A DNA stretch of 64,000 bases from Arenibacter troitsensis (GCF_900177645.1 NZ_FXAO01000009.1:1-64000), one strand, 5' to 3'. Shown: positions 25,401 through 35,106, counted from the stretch's first letter. The notes: generated by a model not told the origin, from the letters alone. Numbers and translations are program-made.

Positions 25401-28400
25401 ATCGTATTCAGATATTGGAGGAGCTACCTCGGCCACTTACGATCCCCCTGCCGTAACCCAGGACAACTACTATAGAAGAATTACTACTTCTACCTTAAAT
25501 GGTCTCTCCTGCAGTGTAACCAGTAATGTACTGACCATCATAAATGGAGGAAATGCCACTGGTGGTACTATCGGCACTACCAATCCCAATGGTGTATCTC
25601 CCAGTACCAATGGAGAAGTAATTTGTAAGGGCGACATTCCAAGTGAAATTGTGCAATTAACTGCCTCAACCGGGGAAACTTTAACCTATCAATGGTATGC
25701 CAATGGAACTCCTATACTTAATGCCACCGGAATAAACTATACTCCAACCAATATAGTAAACAGTACCACCACTTATATTCGAACCACCACCAGCACGGAT
25801 ATTTCCGGGGTGGAATGTGTAGTGGATAGCAACCCTGTAACGGTTTTGGTACCCCAAGCTGACAATCTTGGAAACAATATCACCATCTGTTATAATACCA
25901 TGGCCCCAACATTGGGCAACCCTAGCGCCATAGAAGGACTTCCTTATTTGACTTTTGAATGGTATGAATCCACAGATGGAAGTACCTTTAATAAAATTAA
26001 TGGAGCAACTAGTGAAACCTATACACCTGCAACCCCATTGACGGCCGATAGATATTACCGTAGGGATTACTTGGCTACAGTGGAAGGTATAGCCTGTGAA
26101 CCTTCCTATACTCCAAGCAATGTGATTAGGATTTTTGTCAATGATGTGGACGGAGGCACTATTTCAGGTGATGATAAAATTTGCTTCGGAGATGATCCTT
26201 CCGTTTTAGGGAACACCGTAGCTGGAACTGCCGAAGGTGTATTGAAGTATCAATGGTATTCCTCAACGGATAACACAAATTGGGGAATAATCAACGGGGC
26301 TGTAAATAGTACCTATGACCCTATTGCCGGCAGCTATCCCACAACCTATTTTAAAAGGACTGCTTCTTCCACACTTAACGGTGTTGTTTGTACGGAAGAT
26401 AGCAATACTATAGTAGTTCAGGTTACGGAACAACTATTGCCAGGAACATTGACCAACGACCAAACCATCTGTGAAGGGGTTGTACCTGCCGCCTTGACGG
26501 TAACTGGTGGCAGTACCTATGTAGATCAGACTTATGACTGGTATGCATCCACTGACGGTAGCGTATGGACAGATCTGGCCGTGCATTCTGCTTCTTATAC
26601 ACCGCCAGTCCCAACCGCTACCATGTATTACAAGAGGACTATTACCAGAACCAGTTTGGTGGACCAAACCTGTGTTGTAGAGACCAACCCAATAAAAGTT
26701 ACCCTTAACCATGTTTATGCCGGTAAAATAACGGACAATCAATCGGTTTGTGAGGGAAGTCAACCTTTGGCCATTGTGGAACAGGAATCCGCAACTGGCG
26801 CAGGTGTACTCACCTATCAGTGGTGGTCATCCCCGGACAATCAGACTTATACTGCCGTTGCCGGTGCCACGCAGCCAAATTATACCCCTCCAAGTACCCT
26901 CACTGCTTCTACCTACTTTAAAAGAGTGGTTACCAGTACGGTGAACGGCGTAGCCTGTGCGGATGAAACCTCGCCAAAAATTGTAACCGTAATTCCATAC
27001 GCCATCATAAATAATGATGCTATTATTGCCAATGACATTACTAATGTCAGCTGTAATGCAGGAAATGATGGTAGTATTGTAATCCCCAACTCCAGAATCA
27101 CCGGAGGTAATACGGCCCAGAAGCAAATCAATACCATTTCCCTTTTCGGCACTCCAACTTTAGGCAATACCTATAGTATACTAATTGATGGGAAGGTCTA
27201 TGATCACCAAGTTACCCTGAACGGCATTAATCAGCCACAGGATAATAATGAGGTGGCCGCCGATCTAGTTCAGAAAATCAATACGGCAACAGGACCCAAT
27301 TTGAGCTCTGTAGTGGCCACAAGAAATTTCAATGAAATTACCTTGACCGCCAAAGTTGCAGGTATTGGATTTACGGCATATGTTAGTACTGGATCCGACC
27401 CCAATGTTAGCTCATCCAACGTAATTACACAACCAAATTCGGTGGCAAATACTTATGTATGGTCCAAAATAGGGGATAATAGCTTTACGGCTTCTACCTT
27501 AAGCATAAGCAATCTTACTGCCGGAGCCTACCAGTTAACGGTTTACAACGAATTCTGTGGAACCACATCGACTCCGTTTATAGTATCGGAACCCGAAGTA
27601 TTGACCCTAAATATCGGGGATACCTGTAATACGGCCATTACCGCCTATAGTACAGGAGGAATAGCGCCTTTTACCTTTACGCTTACAAGGCCTAACGGTA
27701 CCACTTTGGTACAGACATCCAATAATCCAAATATTACCTATACCAATTTAACCGGTGGAGCTACCTACAACATAAGTGTACAGGATGCCTCTTGTGGAAT
27801 ACAGGAATCGCAATCCGTAACCTTGCCTATGGGACTACAATTTGATCAAGCTTCCGTGGTGGTTGAAAACGCCACTTGTTATGGTCAAAATGATGGCAGC
27901 ATTAGTTTAAACATTGGAGCTACAACAGTAACCGGTGGAAAGGCACCTTATAGCTTCAGTTGGACTGGCCCCAATAATGCCAACTTTACCACAGAAAATA
28001 TCAGCAACTTGGTACCTGGGGTGTATGTACTATCCGTAACGGATCAACTTGGTTGTTCAGCAACATATACTGCCAATGTAGCTTCAAAAGCGCAATTGGA
28101 AATCAGTAGTGTACAGGTTATCAACCAGCAATTGCAATGTGCAGGTGATGCCAATGCAGAAATTAGCATACAGATAAGTTCTGATCCTAGCAGTCAGTTA
28201 CAAATAAACTGGTATAAAAATGGAACCAGTTATTCTACCAACAACACTAGTCTTACCAATTTGGGAGGAGGTAGCTATGAGGTAGTGATCATTGACACCA
28301 ACAGTGATGCCAATACTCCATGTACCGTTAGACAGACATTTGTCATTACTGCTCCAACCGTATTTAGCGCTACCGAGGTAACCAATGGAAATACGAGTTG

Positions 28401-30006
28401 TGTGGATGCCAATACCGGAAGGGATTTTACCTTTAGGGTACAAGGAGGTACGTCGCCTTTCCAGTATTCTTTGGATGGAGGTACTCCTGTAATATTCACC
28501 AATACCCAGACCACAATAAGCTCGCTTTCCAATGACAGTCATGTTATAGAGGTAACCGATGCCAACCAATGTGTTGTACAAACGTTTACTATGGAAAGTT
28601 ACGAGGCCATGGATTATACTGGCGCGAAAGCTTACACCATTCCACCATGTGAATCCAATTTCGCATTTAGCCTGAATACCAATTTAGTTACTGGCGGGAA
28701 ACCTTTTGTAGACGGAAGTAACAACCCATACTACTTTTATGATTGGAGAGGTCCCAATAATTTTGTGGCCCAGGACATTACTAGTTTTGATGCGGTTCCA
28801 GGCTCGTATTGGTTGACCATAACCGATAGTAATGACTGTTCTTCAGAGGAAATTGAATTTACCTTTAGTACCACATATCAACCAATTGTAGTTAACAAAA
28901 CCATTACTCCGGTAAGTTGTGGTGCTACCAATGACGGAGCCATTTCCATTACAATAAGTGGAGGCCTTAGACCATACAGTATTAGATGGGAAAAAGAAAC
29001 GGCGGGTACAGCAAACAATCCAGATCCAGTGTTTACTCCTTTCGGTCAGAATATAACCCAATTGAGCGGATTGGAAGAAGGAAGGTTAAGACTTACCATT
29101 ACAAGCAATATCAATGGTTGTACCAATTCCGATCCAGCCTATTATTACCAGGAGATCATTACTATTAATAAGGCGGAATCGCTTCAACTAATAGACGGAC
29201 CTTATTTGGATCAATCACTTTGTTTGGGCAATCCTGGTAGTATTTCCGTATCGGTTTTCAATAGTCAACCTGGAGATTTGAGTTTTTACTATGAAGGTGC
29301 CCTAGTGCCTTCCGTAAAAACGGGCACCAATACCTATTCCGTTCAAATTGGGAATCCGTTGGACAACGCCACCCTTAATGTAGTAAATGATCAAGGATGT
29401 GGAATTACGATGCCAATAAGTTCTGGGGTAACAGATCCTTCGTTTACCTATAGCTCGGACGAATATGAAATTACGGGCCTTTTAATGGCCAAGGAAGATA
29501 TTCGTTTCAGCATAACCAGTGATCCTGGATATGGCAACGCTTCATGGGATTTTGGGGATGGAAGTCCAATAGTAAATGTGGATCCGGAGATAGATGGTAT
29601 CATGACCACTCATAAATATAGTTACCCTGGCATTTTTACTACCACTCTAACTTTATATAACGCAGAAGGTTGTAGTAAAACAGTTCAACAGGATGTACAG
29701 GTGGGTAACGGTTATGACGTAATGTTCCCCAATGTATTCTCCGCCAATGCCGACGGAATAAACGATTACTTCCAAGGTGAATTTACGGGTATCGCCTCGT
29801 TTACATTTCAAATTTATGATATGTGGGGCTCCTTGGTGTACAGCGTTGCCTATGACTATGATAGCATGCCCACAAATTGGGGTTGGAACGGAAACTACAG
29901 TTCGGGAAAACCATACAAAAACACTTCCTTCAGATATCTGTTTGTAGGAACCACAAGAGATAATAACCAAATAACCAAAACTGGCGAAGCCTCAATATTA
30001 AGATAG
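22474..30006 (+). CDS. Giant T9SS-secreted adhesin with Ig-like and SprB repeats and type B sorting domain
   Basis: A 2510-residue surface protein. The start was set at ATG 22474, giving a clean signal peptide (residues 1-25, ending SIAQ); a GTG 42 nt upstream would spoil it. After an N-terminal domain, about 14 tandem modules of ~95 residues each follow the pattern of a conserved Cys (ICAGE), YQWYSS-like strand, Y-x-P, YRR and a second Cys. Then come about seven SprB-type repeats (NATCYGQNDGSISLNI, TGGKAPYSFSW), a PKD domain (SWDFGDGSP) and the T9SS type B/gliding-associated C-terminal domain (FPNVFSANADGINDYF, WGWNGNYSSGKPY). It is probably exported by the type IX system and anchored at the cell surface for adhesion or gliding. 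The PorP/SprF gene starts 2 nt after its stop. Confidence 0.93.
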   Translation: MIKSTKKLLLLFLLFSFNAWYSIAQVSTSVQNTNFNSCGSNLPQTELNLGNLVLSETLATDFGSGTFTFYIQAPSNFEIRATSYSETGTDISSASVVQDPGNASRLAVTITTNAQGSLDVFTIENVRIQLIPGSATTNGLLRYVLGGNANKINGLADNQNLANVSFTALTGGTGVNQQVCARNDIQNISITGSNITQSRTFEWEKDVNGTWTAIANSNTEILVVDKPTFPNGISRFRRLTTFMVNGESCTQISTTATITVNEIYAGTITEGTGQNVCATQIPEQLSTSGDVAVTPSGTTTYQWYKNDSGPWELINGATDNFYQPSALSTTTSFKRRVTNVLNGFSCYKETPAVSIIVNSAVLGGTAANQNICSLSELQLLTINNGENNGTYQWQKYDGSNWVNISGATQSNYNASANLNPGVEQFRRVTTVSGASCQGVSTVATITYTNFAEGSITGTETVCYNEAPAAITSDTNATGTGTISYQWERFDGSSWAAISGANNADYQPSALTQTTTFRRQDSILLNSYTCSDYTNEIEITVLGQINGGTASADQTICAGETPNAITINNATAAGPNISYQWQSATTGSFTNISGETNAVYNFAGAPAVTTRYRRQTIVSNNAKVCFQNSTVSTVYVNSLNVGTIGSNQNVCAGQAPSTIINIGNTTAAGNLTYAWEASTDNGASWNPIASATGSTYTPGILATTTKYRRLDTTTLNGKVCSAYTNEVSIVVAGAISGGEGSADQAICEGDTPSTITVSNGTPAGTGINFQWYSSTDNVNYTLMSGETGEELNFSTGLTTSTYFRRNVTNTNNGNTCEALSLPTLVTLITLNEGTISQTQTVCGSSNVAPITSLADASSNGAISYTWQSSPDGSTWTDIANTNQATYTPTNTGDLQTYYRRKASSTLQSITCEAITTPVIVYVNKFDNPNSHRITFSSGATGTTEVCNGGDPQAFSTNFPLIASGTVSYQWQISSDNISYSDIGGATSATYDPPAVTQDNYYRRITTSTLNGLSCSVTSNVLTIINGGNATGGTIGTTNPNGVSPSTNGEVICKGDIPSEIVQLTASTGETLTYQWYANGTPILNATGINYTPTNIVNSTTTYIRTTTSTDISGVECVVDSNPVTVLVPQADNLGNNITICYNTMAPTLGNPSAIEGLPYLTFEWYESTDGSTFNKINGATSETYTPATPLTADRYYRRDYLATVEGIACEPSYTPSNVIRIFVNDVDGGTISGDDKICFGDDPSVLGNTVAGTAEGVLKYQWYSSTDNTNWGIINGAVNSTYDPIAGSYPTTYFKRTASSTLNGVVCTEDSNTIVVQVTEQLLPGTLTNDQTICEGVVPAALTVTGGSTYVDQTYDWYASTDGSVWTDLAVHSASYTPPVPTATMYYKRTITRTSLVDQTCVVETNPIKVTLNHVYAGKITDNQSVCEGSQPLAIVEQESATGAGVLTYQWWSSPDNQTYTAVAGATQPNYTPPSTLTASTYFKRVVTSTVNGVACADETSPKIVTVIPYAIINNDAIIANDITNVSCNAGNDGSIVIPNSRITGGNTAQKQINTISLFGTPTLGNTYSILIDGKVYDHQVTLNGINQPQDNNEVAADLVQKINTATGPNLSSVVATRNFNEITLTAKVAGIGFTAYVSTGSDPNVSSSNVITQPNSVANTYVWSKIGDNSFTASTLSISNLTAGAYQLTVYNEFCGTTSTPFIVSEPEVLTLNIGDTCNTAITAYSTGGIAPFTFTLTRPNGTTLVQTSNNPNITYTNLTGGATYNISVQDASCGIQESQSVTLPMGLQFDQASVVVENATCYGQNDGSISLNIGATTVTGGKAPYSFSWTGPNNANFTTENISNLVPGVYVLSVTDQLGCSATYTANVASKAQLEISSVQVINQQLQCAGDANAEISIQISSDPSSQLQINWYKNGTSYSTNNTSLTNLGGGSYEVVIIDTNSDANTPCTVRQTFVITAPTVFSATEVTNGNTSCVDANTGRDFTFRVQGGTSPFQYSLDGGTPVIFTNTQTTISSLSNDSHVIEVTDANQCVVQTFTMESYEAMDYTGAKAYTIPPCESNFAFSLNTNLVTGGKPFVDGSNNPYYFYDWRGPNNFVAQDITSFDAVPGSYWLTITDSNDCSSEEIEFTFSTTYQPIVVNKTITPVSCGATNDGAISITISGGLRPYSIRWEKETAGTANNPDPVFTPFGQNITQLSGLEEGRLRLTITSNINGCTNSDPAYYYQEIITINKAESLQLIDGPYLDQSLCLGNPGSISVSVFNSQPGDLSFYYEGALVPSVKTGTNTYSVQIGNPLDNATLNVVNDQGCGITMPISSGVTDPSFTYSSDEYEITGLLMAKEDIRFSITSDPGYGNASWDFGDGSPIVNVDPEIDGIMTTHKYSYPGIFTTTLTLYNAEGCSKTVQQDVQVGNGYDVMFPNVFSANADGINDYFQGEFTGIASFTFQIYDMWGSLVYSVAYDYDSMPTNWGWNGNYSSGKPYKNTSFRYLFVGTTRDNNQITKTGEASILR
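22978..26990 (+). repeat. About 14 tandem ~285-bp modules inside the adhesin gene
   Basis: Each module encodes an Ig-like unit with a paired-cysteine pattern. The copies are clearly related but diverged at DNA level, so slippage is not obvious. Starts can be followed from the recurring glycine-rich opening (GGT or AGT, then NQ-x-C). Confidence 0.7.
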
Positions 30007-30008
30007 AG

Positions 30009-31007
30009 ATGAAGAAACTTAATCTAATAACCCTACTAATTATTCTTATTACGTTGGGGGCCAACGCTCAGGAAAAATTTGTGAACAACCTAAGCAAGGT
30101 ACCGGCTTCCTTAAACCCCAGTTTTCACGCTTTTAAGGATAAAACCAGGATAGGGGTCTTGGCCGAATTTGCCAGTCAAAGCCAAGGAAACCAATCCCAA
30201 CATAAATATACCTTTGGCTCAACGGCCTTTGAAGAATACAATTTTCAACTGGGCGTAGATCTGTTCAACAATAACCTGAACAATTCAGGGTTTAATTATA
30301 CTTCTGCGGCATTGAGTTATATGTATAAATTGGTTTTAAAGAACGATTGGATCCTATATCCCGGAATTACCGCGGCCTATAGCAATTACAGGTACGATTT
30401 TAACAATCTTACCTTTCAAGATCAGATAAATATCTTTACTGGCCAAATTAGTGCCAATACTATAGATCCCATTACAGCCTCTGAAAATGTGGGCTATTTG
30501 GATATGGGGGCATCAGTTTTGATCCATAACGATATCAATACGCTTTTTGGTCTGTCCCTAAAACATTTGAATCAGCCTAGAATCTCCTCCAAACAAAGTG
30601 AAAATAACGTGAATTTAAACATGCTTATTTCCGGACAATTTGGATATGAAATGGACATCAATAAATATGGACAGGCCAAATTACCGGAGCATTCCTATTT
30701 ATATTTATTTAATGCGGTGTCTATTCAAGGACCAAATACCAGATTGGATTTTTATCAGGATGTTACCCTGGGCAACTTTAGTATTGGTATAAACGAACAT
30801 CTCAGCTATTTGGAAAATGCCTCATTTTCCGAAATAGGTTTTGCCACCAGTCTTACCTTGGAAACTTTCGAATTTGGACTCAACTATAGATTACCATTCG
30901 GTGGTGAGGCCAAGCAATACATTCCCAATTCACTTGAATTATTTTTAGTATTCGACATTTCTAGGTTTAAAGAAAGAAGAAGATCTGACTACAGCAGGTT
31001 TTATTAA
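30009..31007 (+). CDS. PorP/SprF family T9SS outer-membrane protein
   Basis: A 332-residue protein with signal peptide 1-20 (cleavage after GANA, before QEKFVNN) and the family's opening VPASLNPSFHAFKDKTRIG. The rest is strand-rich and fits an outer-membrane beta-barrel, ending in aromatic residues (YSRFY). PorP/SprF proteins act with type B-sorted partners in secretion or surface attachment. It begins 2 nt after the adhesin stop and is followed by a strong terminator, so the two form one operon. Confidence 0.92.
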   Translation: MKKLNLITLLIILITLGANAQEKFVNNLSKVPASLNPSFHAFKDKTRIGVLAEFASQSQGNQSQHKYTFGSTAFEEYNFQLGVDLFNNNLNNSGFNYTSAALSYMYKLVLKNDWILYPGITAAYSNYRYDFNNLTFQDQINIFTGQISANTIDPITASENVGYLDMGASVLIHNDINTLFGLSLKHLNQPRISSKQSENNVNLNMLISGQFGYEMDINKYGQAKLPEHSYLYLFNAVSIQGPNTRLDFYQDVTLGNFSIGINEHLSYLENASFSEIGFATSLTLETFEFGLNYRLPFGGEAKQYIPNSLELFLVFDISRFKERRRSDYSRFY

Positions 31008-31028
31008 CACTGGCCCAATAATATAGTT

Positions 31029-31061
31029 AACCCCCCAACAAATGTTGGGGGGGTTGTTTTT
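31029..31061 (+). terminator. Rho-independent terminator of the adhesin-PorP operon
   Basis: AACCCCCCAACA and TGTTGGGGGGGTT form a long G+C-rich hairpin followed by GTTTTT, 21 nt after the stop codon. Confidence 0.9.
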
Positions 31062-31293
31062 ACGAAAAATAGATTTGCCAACAATTGCGAAATTGGTTCT
31101 TGATACTGCTTCTTAGTTATTGATTTTTTAAGAAATTCCATACATTATATATCCTTAGAAGTTAAATACATATTATAAGTAGTCGTTATAATGAGGTATA
31201 ATGGTCAATTCATCTCTCTTTTGACCATTAATACAAAAGATATATGTAATTTTCCTTTAGTTAATAATTCAACCACCATAAGCCATTTTGTAA

Positions 31294-32973
31294 ATGTACC
31301 AATTCAAAAACAGTTTGCTTTATCTGTTGCTAATAGCGCTAACAATTTCGTCCTGTAGTGAAAAACAAATTCAAACAACCCAAAAACCCAATATTATCTA
31401 CATCATGTCCGATGACCATACTACCCAAGGCTTTGGTATATATGGGAGTCGATTGGCCGGATTAAATCCTACCCCTACATTGGACAAGATTGCCAATGAA
31501 GGAATTATTTTTGACAATTGTTTTGTAAACAATTCCATCTGTACGCCCAGTAGGGCCTCTATTATTTCTGGACAATACCCACAGACCAACGGAATATTGG
31601 ACCTGGAAGGTGTTATTGGGGTTGAAAGGCAGTATCTGCCAACAGAGATGAAAAAATTGGGATACCAAACGGCCATTGTTGGTAAGTGGCACTTACACCA
31701 CGAGCCCGCAGCTTTTGATTACTATAAGGTATTGCCCGGACAAGGTGACTATTTTGATCCGGAATTTCTGGTAAGGGGCGAAAAATCATGGCCCAATAAT
31801 AAGGTAAAGACCAAGGGCCATTCCTCAGATAACATCATGGATATTACCTTGGATTATCTAAAAAATAAAAGGGATCCCAACAAGCCTTTTTTCTTAATGC
31901 ACCATTTTAAGGCTCCGCATGACGATTTTGAATATGCTCCGAGATATGAGGACTATTTGGCCGATACTTTTATTCCCGAGCCGGAAAGCCTCTACCATAA
32001 TGGAAATAACGGTTCCATAGCTACTAGGGGCAAAAACGATTCCCTCACTAGAATAATAGGATCCTCGGTCTCGCACCGTAACCTAATTCGCCATCAGGCC
32101 AACAATATCTATTGGAACGATACCACCATTTATAAAAAATATAGAAATGTAGAAGACATAGCCCCTTCGGAATATGTAAAATGGGAAATGACACCGGAAG
32201 AAAGGGATTATACCAGTAAAGTCTACCAGGATTATTTAAAGAAGTACCTGAGATGTGTAAAGGGTGTGGATGATAATGTAAGGCGTTTGTTGGACTATTT
32301 GGAAGCGGAAAATCTTTTGGACAATACCATTATTGTCTATACCGGGGACCAAGGATTTATGTTGGGCGAACACGATTATATAGATAAAAGATGGATGTAT
32401 GAGGAATCCATGCGGATGCCATTTTTTGTGAGGTATCCTAAATCAATTAAGGCAGGAACGCGTACCGATGCCATTATCAACAACACAGATTTTGCTCCCA
32501 CCTTGATTGAAATGGCAGGGGGGAAGACTCCAGATTACATGCAGGGCCACAGTTTTAAAACCATATTGGAAACTGGGCAGGAGCCTGAAGGTTGGCAACA
32601 GGCCACCTACTACCGTTATTGGATGCATATGGCCCACCGCCATCAAAATCCCGCCCACTTTGGCATTAGAACCAAGAACCATAAATTAATATTTTACTAC
32701 GGAAAATATTGGGTGGATACCGATGATCCCAATGCCACATGGAACAAAGAGAGCTGGGGAAATGACTTCAGCAACCACACTCCACCAGCCTGGGAATTTT
32801 ATGATCTTAAACATGATCCTAAGGAAATGAACAATGCCTATGGTGACCCAAAATATAAAGATATAATCGCAGGTTTAAAGGAACAACTTATCAAATTGAG
32901 GGAAGACCACAACGAGACCGATGCAAACTATCCGCACATCCAAAAGGTAATTGACGCTCATTGGAACGATTGA
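31294..32973 (+). CDS. Family S1 sulfatase, lipoprotein
   Basis: A 559-residue formylglycine sulfatase. The N-terminus is a lipoprotein signal with lipobox TISSC (Cys21), so the enzyme is likely lipid-anchored. Metal ligands are in IYIMSDDHTTQGFG; the CTPSR motif in NNSICTPSRASIISGQ carries the Cys converted to formylglycine. Downstream are the GKWHLHHEP motif and the TGDQGFMLGEHDY metal/active site. S1 enzymes of this type remove sulfate from polysaccharides or glycosaminoglycan-like sugars, in keeping with marine algal glycan use; subfamily and substrate cannot be fixed from sequence by eye. No SusC/D pair or glycoside hydrolase is adjacent. Confidence 0.9.
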   Translation: MYQFKNSLLYLLLIALTISSCSEKQIQTTQKPNIIYIMSDDHTTQGFGIYGSRLAGLNPTPTLDKIANEGIIFDNCFVNNSICTPSRASIISGQYPQTNGILDLEGVIGVERQYLPTEMKKLGYQTAIVGKWHLHHEPAAFDYYKVLPGQGDYFDPEFLVRGEKSWPNNKVKTKGHSSDNIMDITLDYLKNKRDPNKPFFLMHHFKAPHDDFEYAPRYEDYLADTFIPEPESLYHNGNNGSIATRGKNDSLTRIIGSSVSHRNLIRHQANNIYWNDTTIYKKYRNVEDIAPSEYVKWEMTPEERDYTSKVYQDYLKKYLRCVKGVDDNVRRLLDYLEAENLLDNTIIVYTGDQGFMLGEHDYIDKRWMYEESMRMPFFVRYPKSIKAGTRTDAIINNTDFAPTLIEMAGGKTPDYMQGHSFKTILETGQEPEGWQQATYYRYWMHMAHRHQNPAHFGIRTKNHKLIFYYGKYWVDTDDPNATWNKESWGNDFSNHTPPAWEFYDLKHDPKEMNNAYGDPKYKDIIAGLKEQLIKLREDHNETDANYPHIQKVIDAHWND

Positions 32974-33106
32974 AAATTTGCCTTTTTTAGAATAGTAGTA
33001 TAGGGATCCTGAATAATTCTTAAGAATTCTCTTGTAGAGTGCATCCGTTTATACGTTGTATTCACTGTTCATTCCTACCAATTATTAACGTTGGCAGTAC
33101 AGAATA

Positions 33107-33325
33107 TTAATTCAATTCCTCACAGAAAAAACCATGATTTTTCAACAAGCTTGTTATAGTGGTTGCCGTGACCCTTTGGGTTTCGACCCGGAGGATATTG
33201 TCGCAATCCTCCAGGTCAAAATTCCAGTAGCCATTATTGGCTATTAATTTGTTCAAATCAGGTTTCAAGACTTTCACTTGCCGTTTACTGTTAATTGATG
33301 TCTTAAATACCAAAACTTCTTTCAT
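33107..33325 (-). CDS. Small HMA-like protein, copy 1 of 3
   Basis: A 72-residue protein with the motif WNFDLEDCDNILRVE and predicted beta-alpha-beta-beta-alpha-beta order. This resembles a heavy-metal-associated (HMA) domain that has no CxxC metal site. Two relatives lie at 44203 and 50290. It starts 12 nt after the DinB stop on the same strand, so it is probably cotranscribed with DinB. Function unknown. Confidence 0.72.
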   Translation of the reverse strand: MKEVLVFKTSINSKRQVKVLKPDLNKLIANNGYWNFDLEDCDNILRVETQRVTATTITSLLKNHGFFCEELN

Positions 33326-33337
33326 ATTTCAATTCTG

Positions 33338-33826
33338 TTAACGTTCGTAAAATGCAGGTGGTTCTATTCCCAAAGACCTTAGATAAACGTAAGCCTGTCC
33401 TCGGTGGTGAATTTCATTGTCTATAAAGTAAAAGATGGAAGACCATACCGTACCTTCATATTGACCAAAGATTTTGATGTTCCGCTGAAATTGCTCCTCC
33501 TTGATCTGGGCCCAATAAGTATTGATTTCTATGGTAGCCTCATCCCAAAGTTCCAGCAGTCTGTCCTTTTTATTCCCGTGATCCAAATGCTCGTTTAGGG
33601 GAGCAGACTTACCAGTGGCAATTTCCTTAATACCAGGTCCGGCAATTCCCAACAGTTCCATAACCATTTCGGCAAATGTGCGCATACCCCCAATAGTATG
33701 GCTAAAAAAGGCCTCTTCGGGAAAAACTTCAATAGTCCTACGTGTCAGCGCCCTATGTCCTTGCCAATGATCCAGCAATTCTTGTGATGAAATAACTTGT
33801 GGGGTCTTGTTCAATGTAGTGTGCAT
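33338..33826 (-). CDS. DinB family protein
   Basis: A 162-residue four-helix-bundle protein. Three spaced histidines fit the DinB/YfiT metal site: the N-terminal DHWQGHRALT, the middle LDHG and the C-terminal EIHHRGQAYVYLR. Members act as metal-dependent thiol (e.g. bacillithiol) transferases or are uncharacterised; the substrate is unknown here. An exact -7 element lies 35 nt upstream. It is divergent from the WYL regulator at 34150, which is likely its controller. Confidence 0.85.
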   Translation of the reverse strand: MHTTLNKTPQVISSQELLDHWQGHRALTRRTIEVFPEEAFFSHTIGGMRTFAEMVMELLGIAGPGIKEIATGKSAPLNEHLDHGNKKDRLLELWDEATIEINTYWAQIKEEQFQRNIKIFGQYEGTVWSSIFYFIDNEIHHRGQAYVYLRSLGIEPPAFYER

Positions 33827-33860
33827 AGTTATAAATTTTTATGGGTTAATATTTCAATAT

Positions 33861-33868
33861 CAAAATTA
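33861..33868 (-). promoter_or_regulatory. -7 element of the DinB promoter
   Basis: Read on the minus strand this is TAATTTTG, an exact TAnnTTTG match 35 nt before the DinB ATG. Confidence 0.55.
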
Positions 33869-34149
33869 AATATGGGTAGTGACAGCCCTGTGTCAGTAGT
33901 AAAAACTATTTTAAAAAAATTATTTAATAATCTTATTATCAAATAATTACAATGAATCATACAAATCAGAAGACCTATGTTGACATAAGGTTGTCACTTG
34001 GCCTCCTTTAATTTGTAAACTGATTTTGAAAATATCGGTACGTGAAAGTTTAGCATCGTTAATCCTGTCACCATATGGACAAAACAAAGTCAATTTTTGA
34101 ATTATGCTTTTATTTGAAATCCTATCTTTGGGATATATGTCAGTCAATT
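33869..34149. other. Divergent regulatory region between DinB and the WYL regulator
   Basis: With the DinB promoter this makes a 323-nt gene-free stretch. The right end holds the regulator promoter. No RNA gene or ORF is supported in the middle. Confidence 0.4.
34096..34130 (+). promoter_or_regulatory. Promoter of the WYL regulator (TTTG-23-TATCTTTG)
   Basis: A -33 TTTG at 34096-34099 and an exact -7 TATCTTTG at 34123-34130 are 23 nt apart. Transcription would begin near 34136, which supports the ATG at 34150. Confidence 0.6.
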
Positions 34150-35106
34150 ATGGGTAGAGATACGGTAAATCGATTTGATCGTATAGTGGCGATCTTGGTG
34201 CAATTACAATCCAAGCGTATTGTAAAGGCGCAAGAGTTGGCAGACCGATTTGAGGTTAGTTTACGAACTATTTATAGGGATATTAGAACCTTGGAAGCCT
34301 CTGGTGTCCCCATTTTGAGCGAAGCAGGTGTTGGCTATTCCATTATGGAAGGCTATCGCCTTCCTCCGGTCATGTTTACCCGTGAGGAAGTAGGCAGCTT
34401 TGTGGCTGCCGAAAAACTAATGCAGAAGTTTGTGGACAAGTCGCTTGGCAGCTATCATCAATCCGCAATGTTCAAGCTAAAGTCGATTTTAAGGGGAAGC
34501 GAAAAAGACTGGATTTCTGCCCTGGAGTCCAAAATATCCGTAGATCCATCACAACAGTTGTTCAATGAAGACCTGCCCAATGCACTTGAAATACTTTTTG
34601 AAAGTATTGCCGAAAAAAAACAGGTACACTTAAAGTATCACTCCATGCAGAGCGAGCACCCTTCCGATCGTCATATAGAACCTGTGGGGCTATTTCATGA
34701 AAATAATTTTTGGTATGTTCTGGGGTATTGTCATTATAGAAATGATTATCGACAATTTAGAACGGACAGAATGTTGGGTATTGCAAGAACCCCTCTTTCC
34801 TTCATTAAAGATCATGGAAGTTTGGATGAACATTTAAGTAAAGATGTCAATGTTCAAAAAACCAAGGTAAGAATATTGGTAGATAAAAATATTGCCAGGT
34901 TTATTAATGGTGATAGGAAACACTACGGCTTTATTTCCGAAAAGGTGAGGGGCAACCAAGTGGAAATGACATTTATGACTTCCAATGTAGAACATGGATT
35001 CCCTAGGTGGTATCTCATGTTCGGGGATTATGCCCAGATTATAGAGCCCGAAATTCTTAAGCATCGTGTTAGGGCCATCTTGGAAAAAACGGTTTCCAAT
35101 CTTTGA
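34150..35106 (+). CDS. YafY-type HTH/WYL transcriptional regulator
   Basis: A 318-residue regulator. The N-terminal winged helix (~1-65) shows LADRFEVSLRTIYRDIRTLE. The WYL domain (~140-240) has the FWYVLGYCHYRNDYRQFRTDRM segment in two runs, and a WCX-like C-terminal region follows. WYL domains sense nucleotides or nucleic acids. The start is set at ATG 34150; an in-frame start at 34075 would lie upstream of the promoter. It is divergent from DinB and the small HMA-like gene, its likely targets. Confidence 0.88.
   Translation: MGRDTVNRFDRIVAILVQLQSKRIVKAQELADRFEVSLRTIYRDIRTLEASGVPILSEAGVGYSIMEGYRLPPVMFTREEVGSFVAAEKLMQKFVDKSLGSYHQSAMFKLKSILRGSEKDWISALESKISVDPSQQLFNEDLPNALEILFESIAEKKQVHLKYHSMQSEHPSDRHIEPVGLFHENNFWYVLGYCHYRNDYRQFRTDRMLGIARTPLSFIKDHGSLDEHLSKDVNVQKTKVRILVDKNIARFINGDRKHYGFISEKVRGNQVEMTFMTSNVEHGFPRWYLMFGDYAQIIEPEILKHRVRAILEKTVSNL

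Noticed and set aside
22978-26990. Adhesin modules as a CRISPR or DNA-level satellite array
   Set aside because: The repeats are protein modules of ~95 residues with diverged DNA, in one continuous frame.
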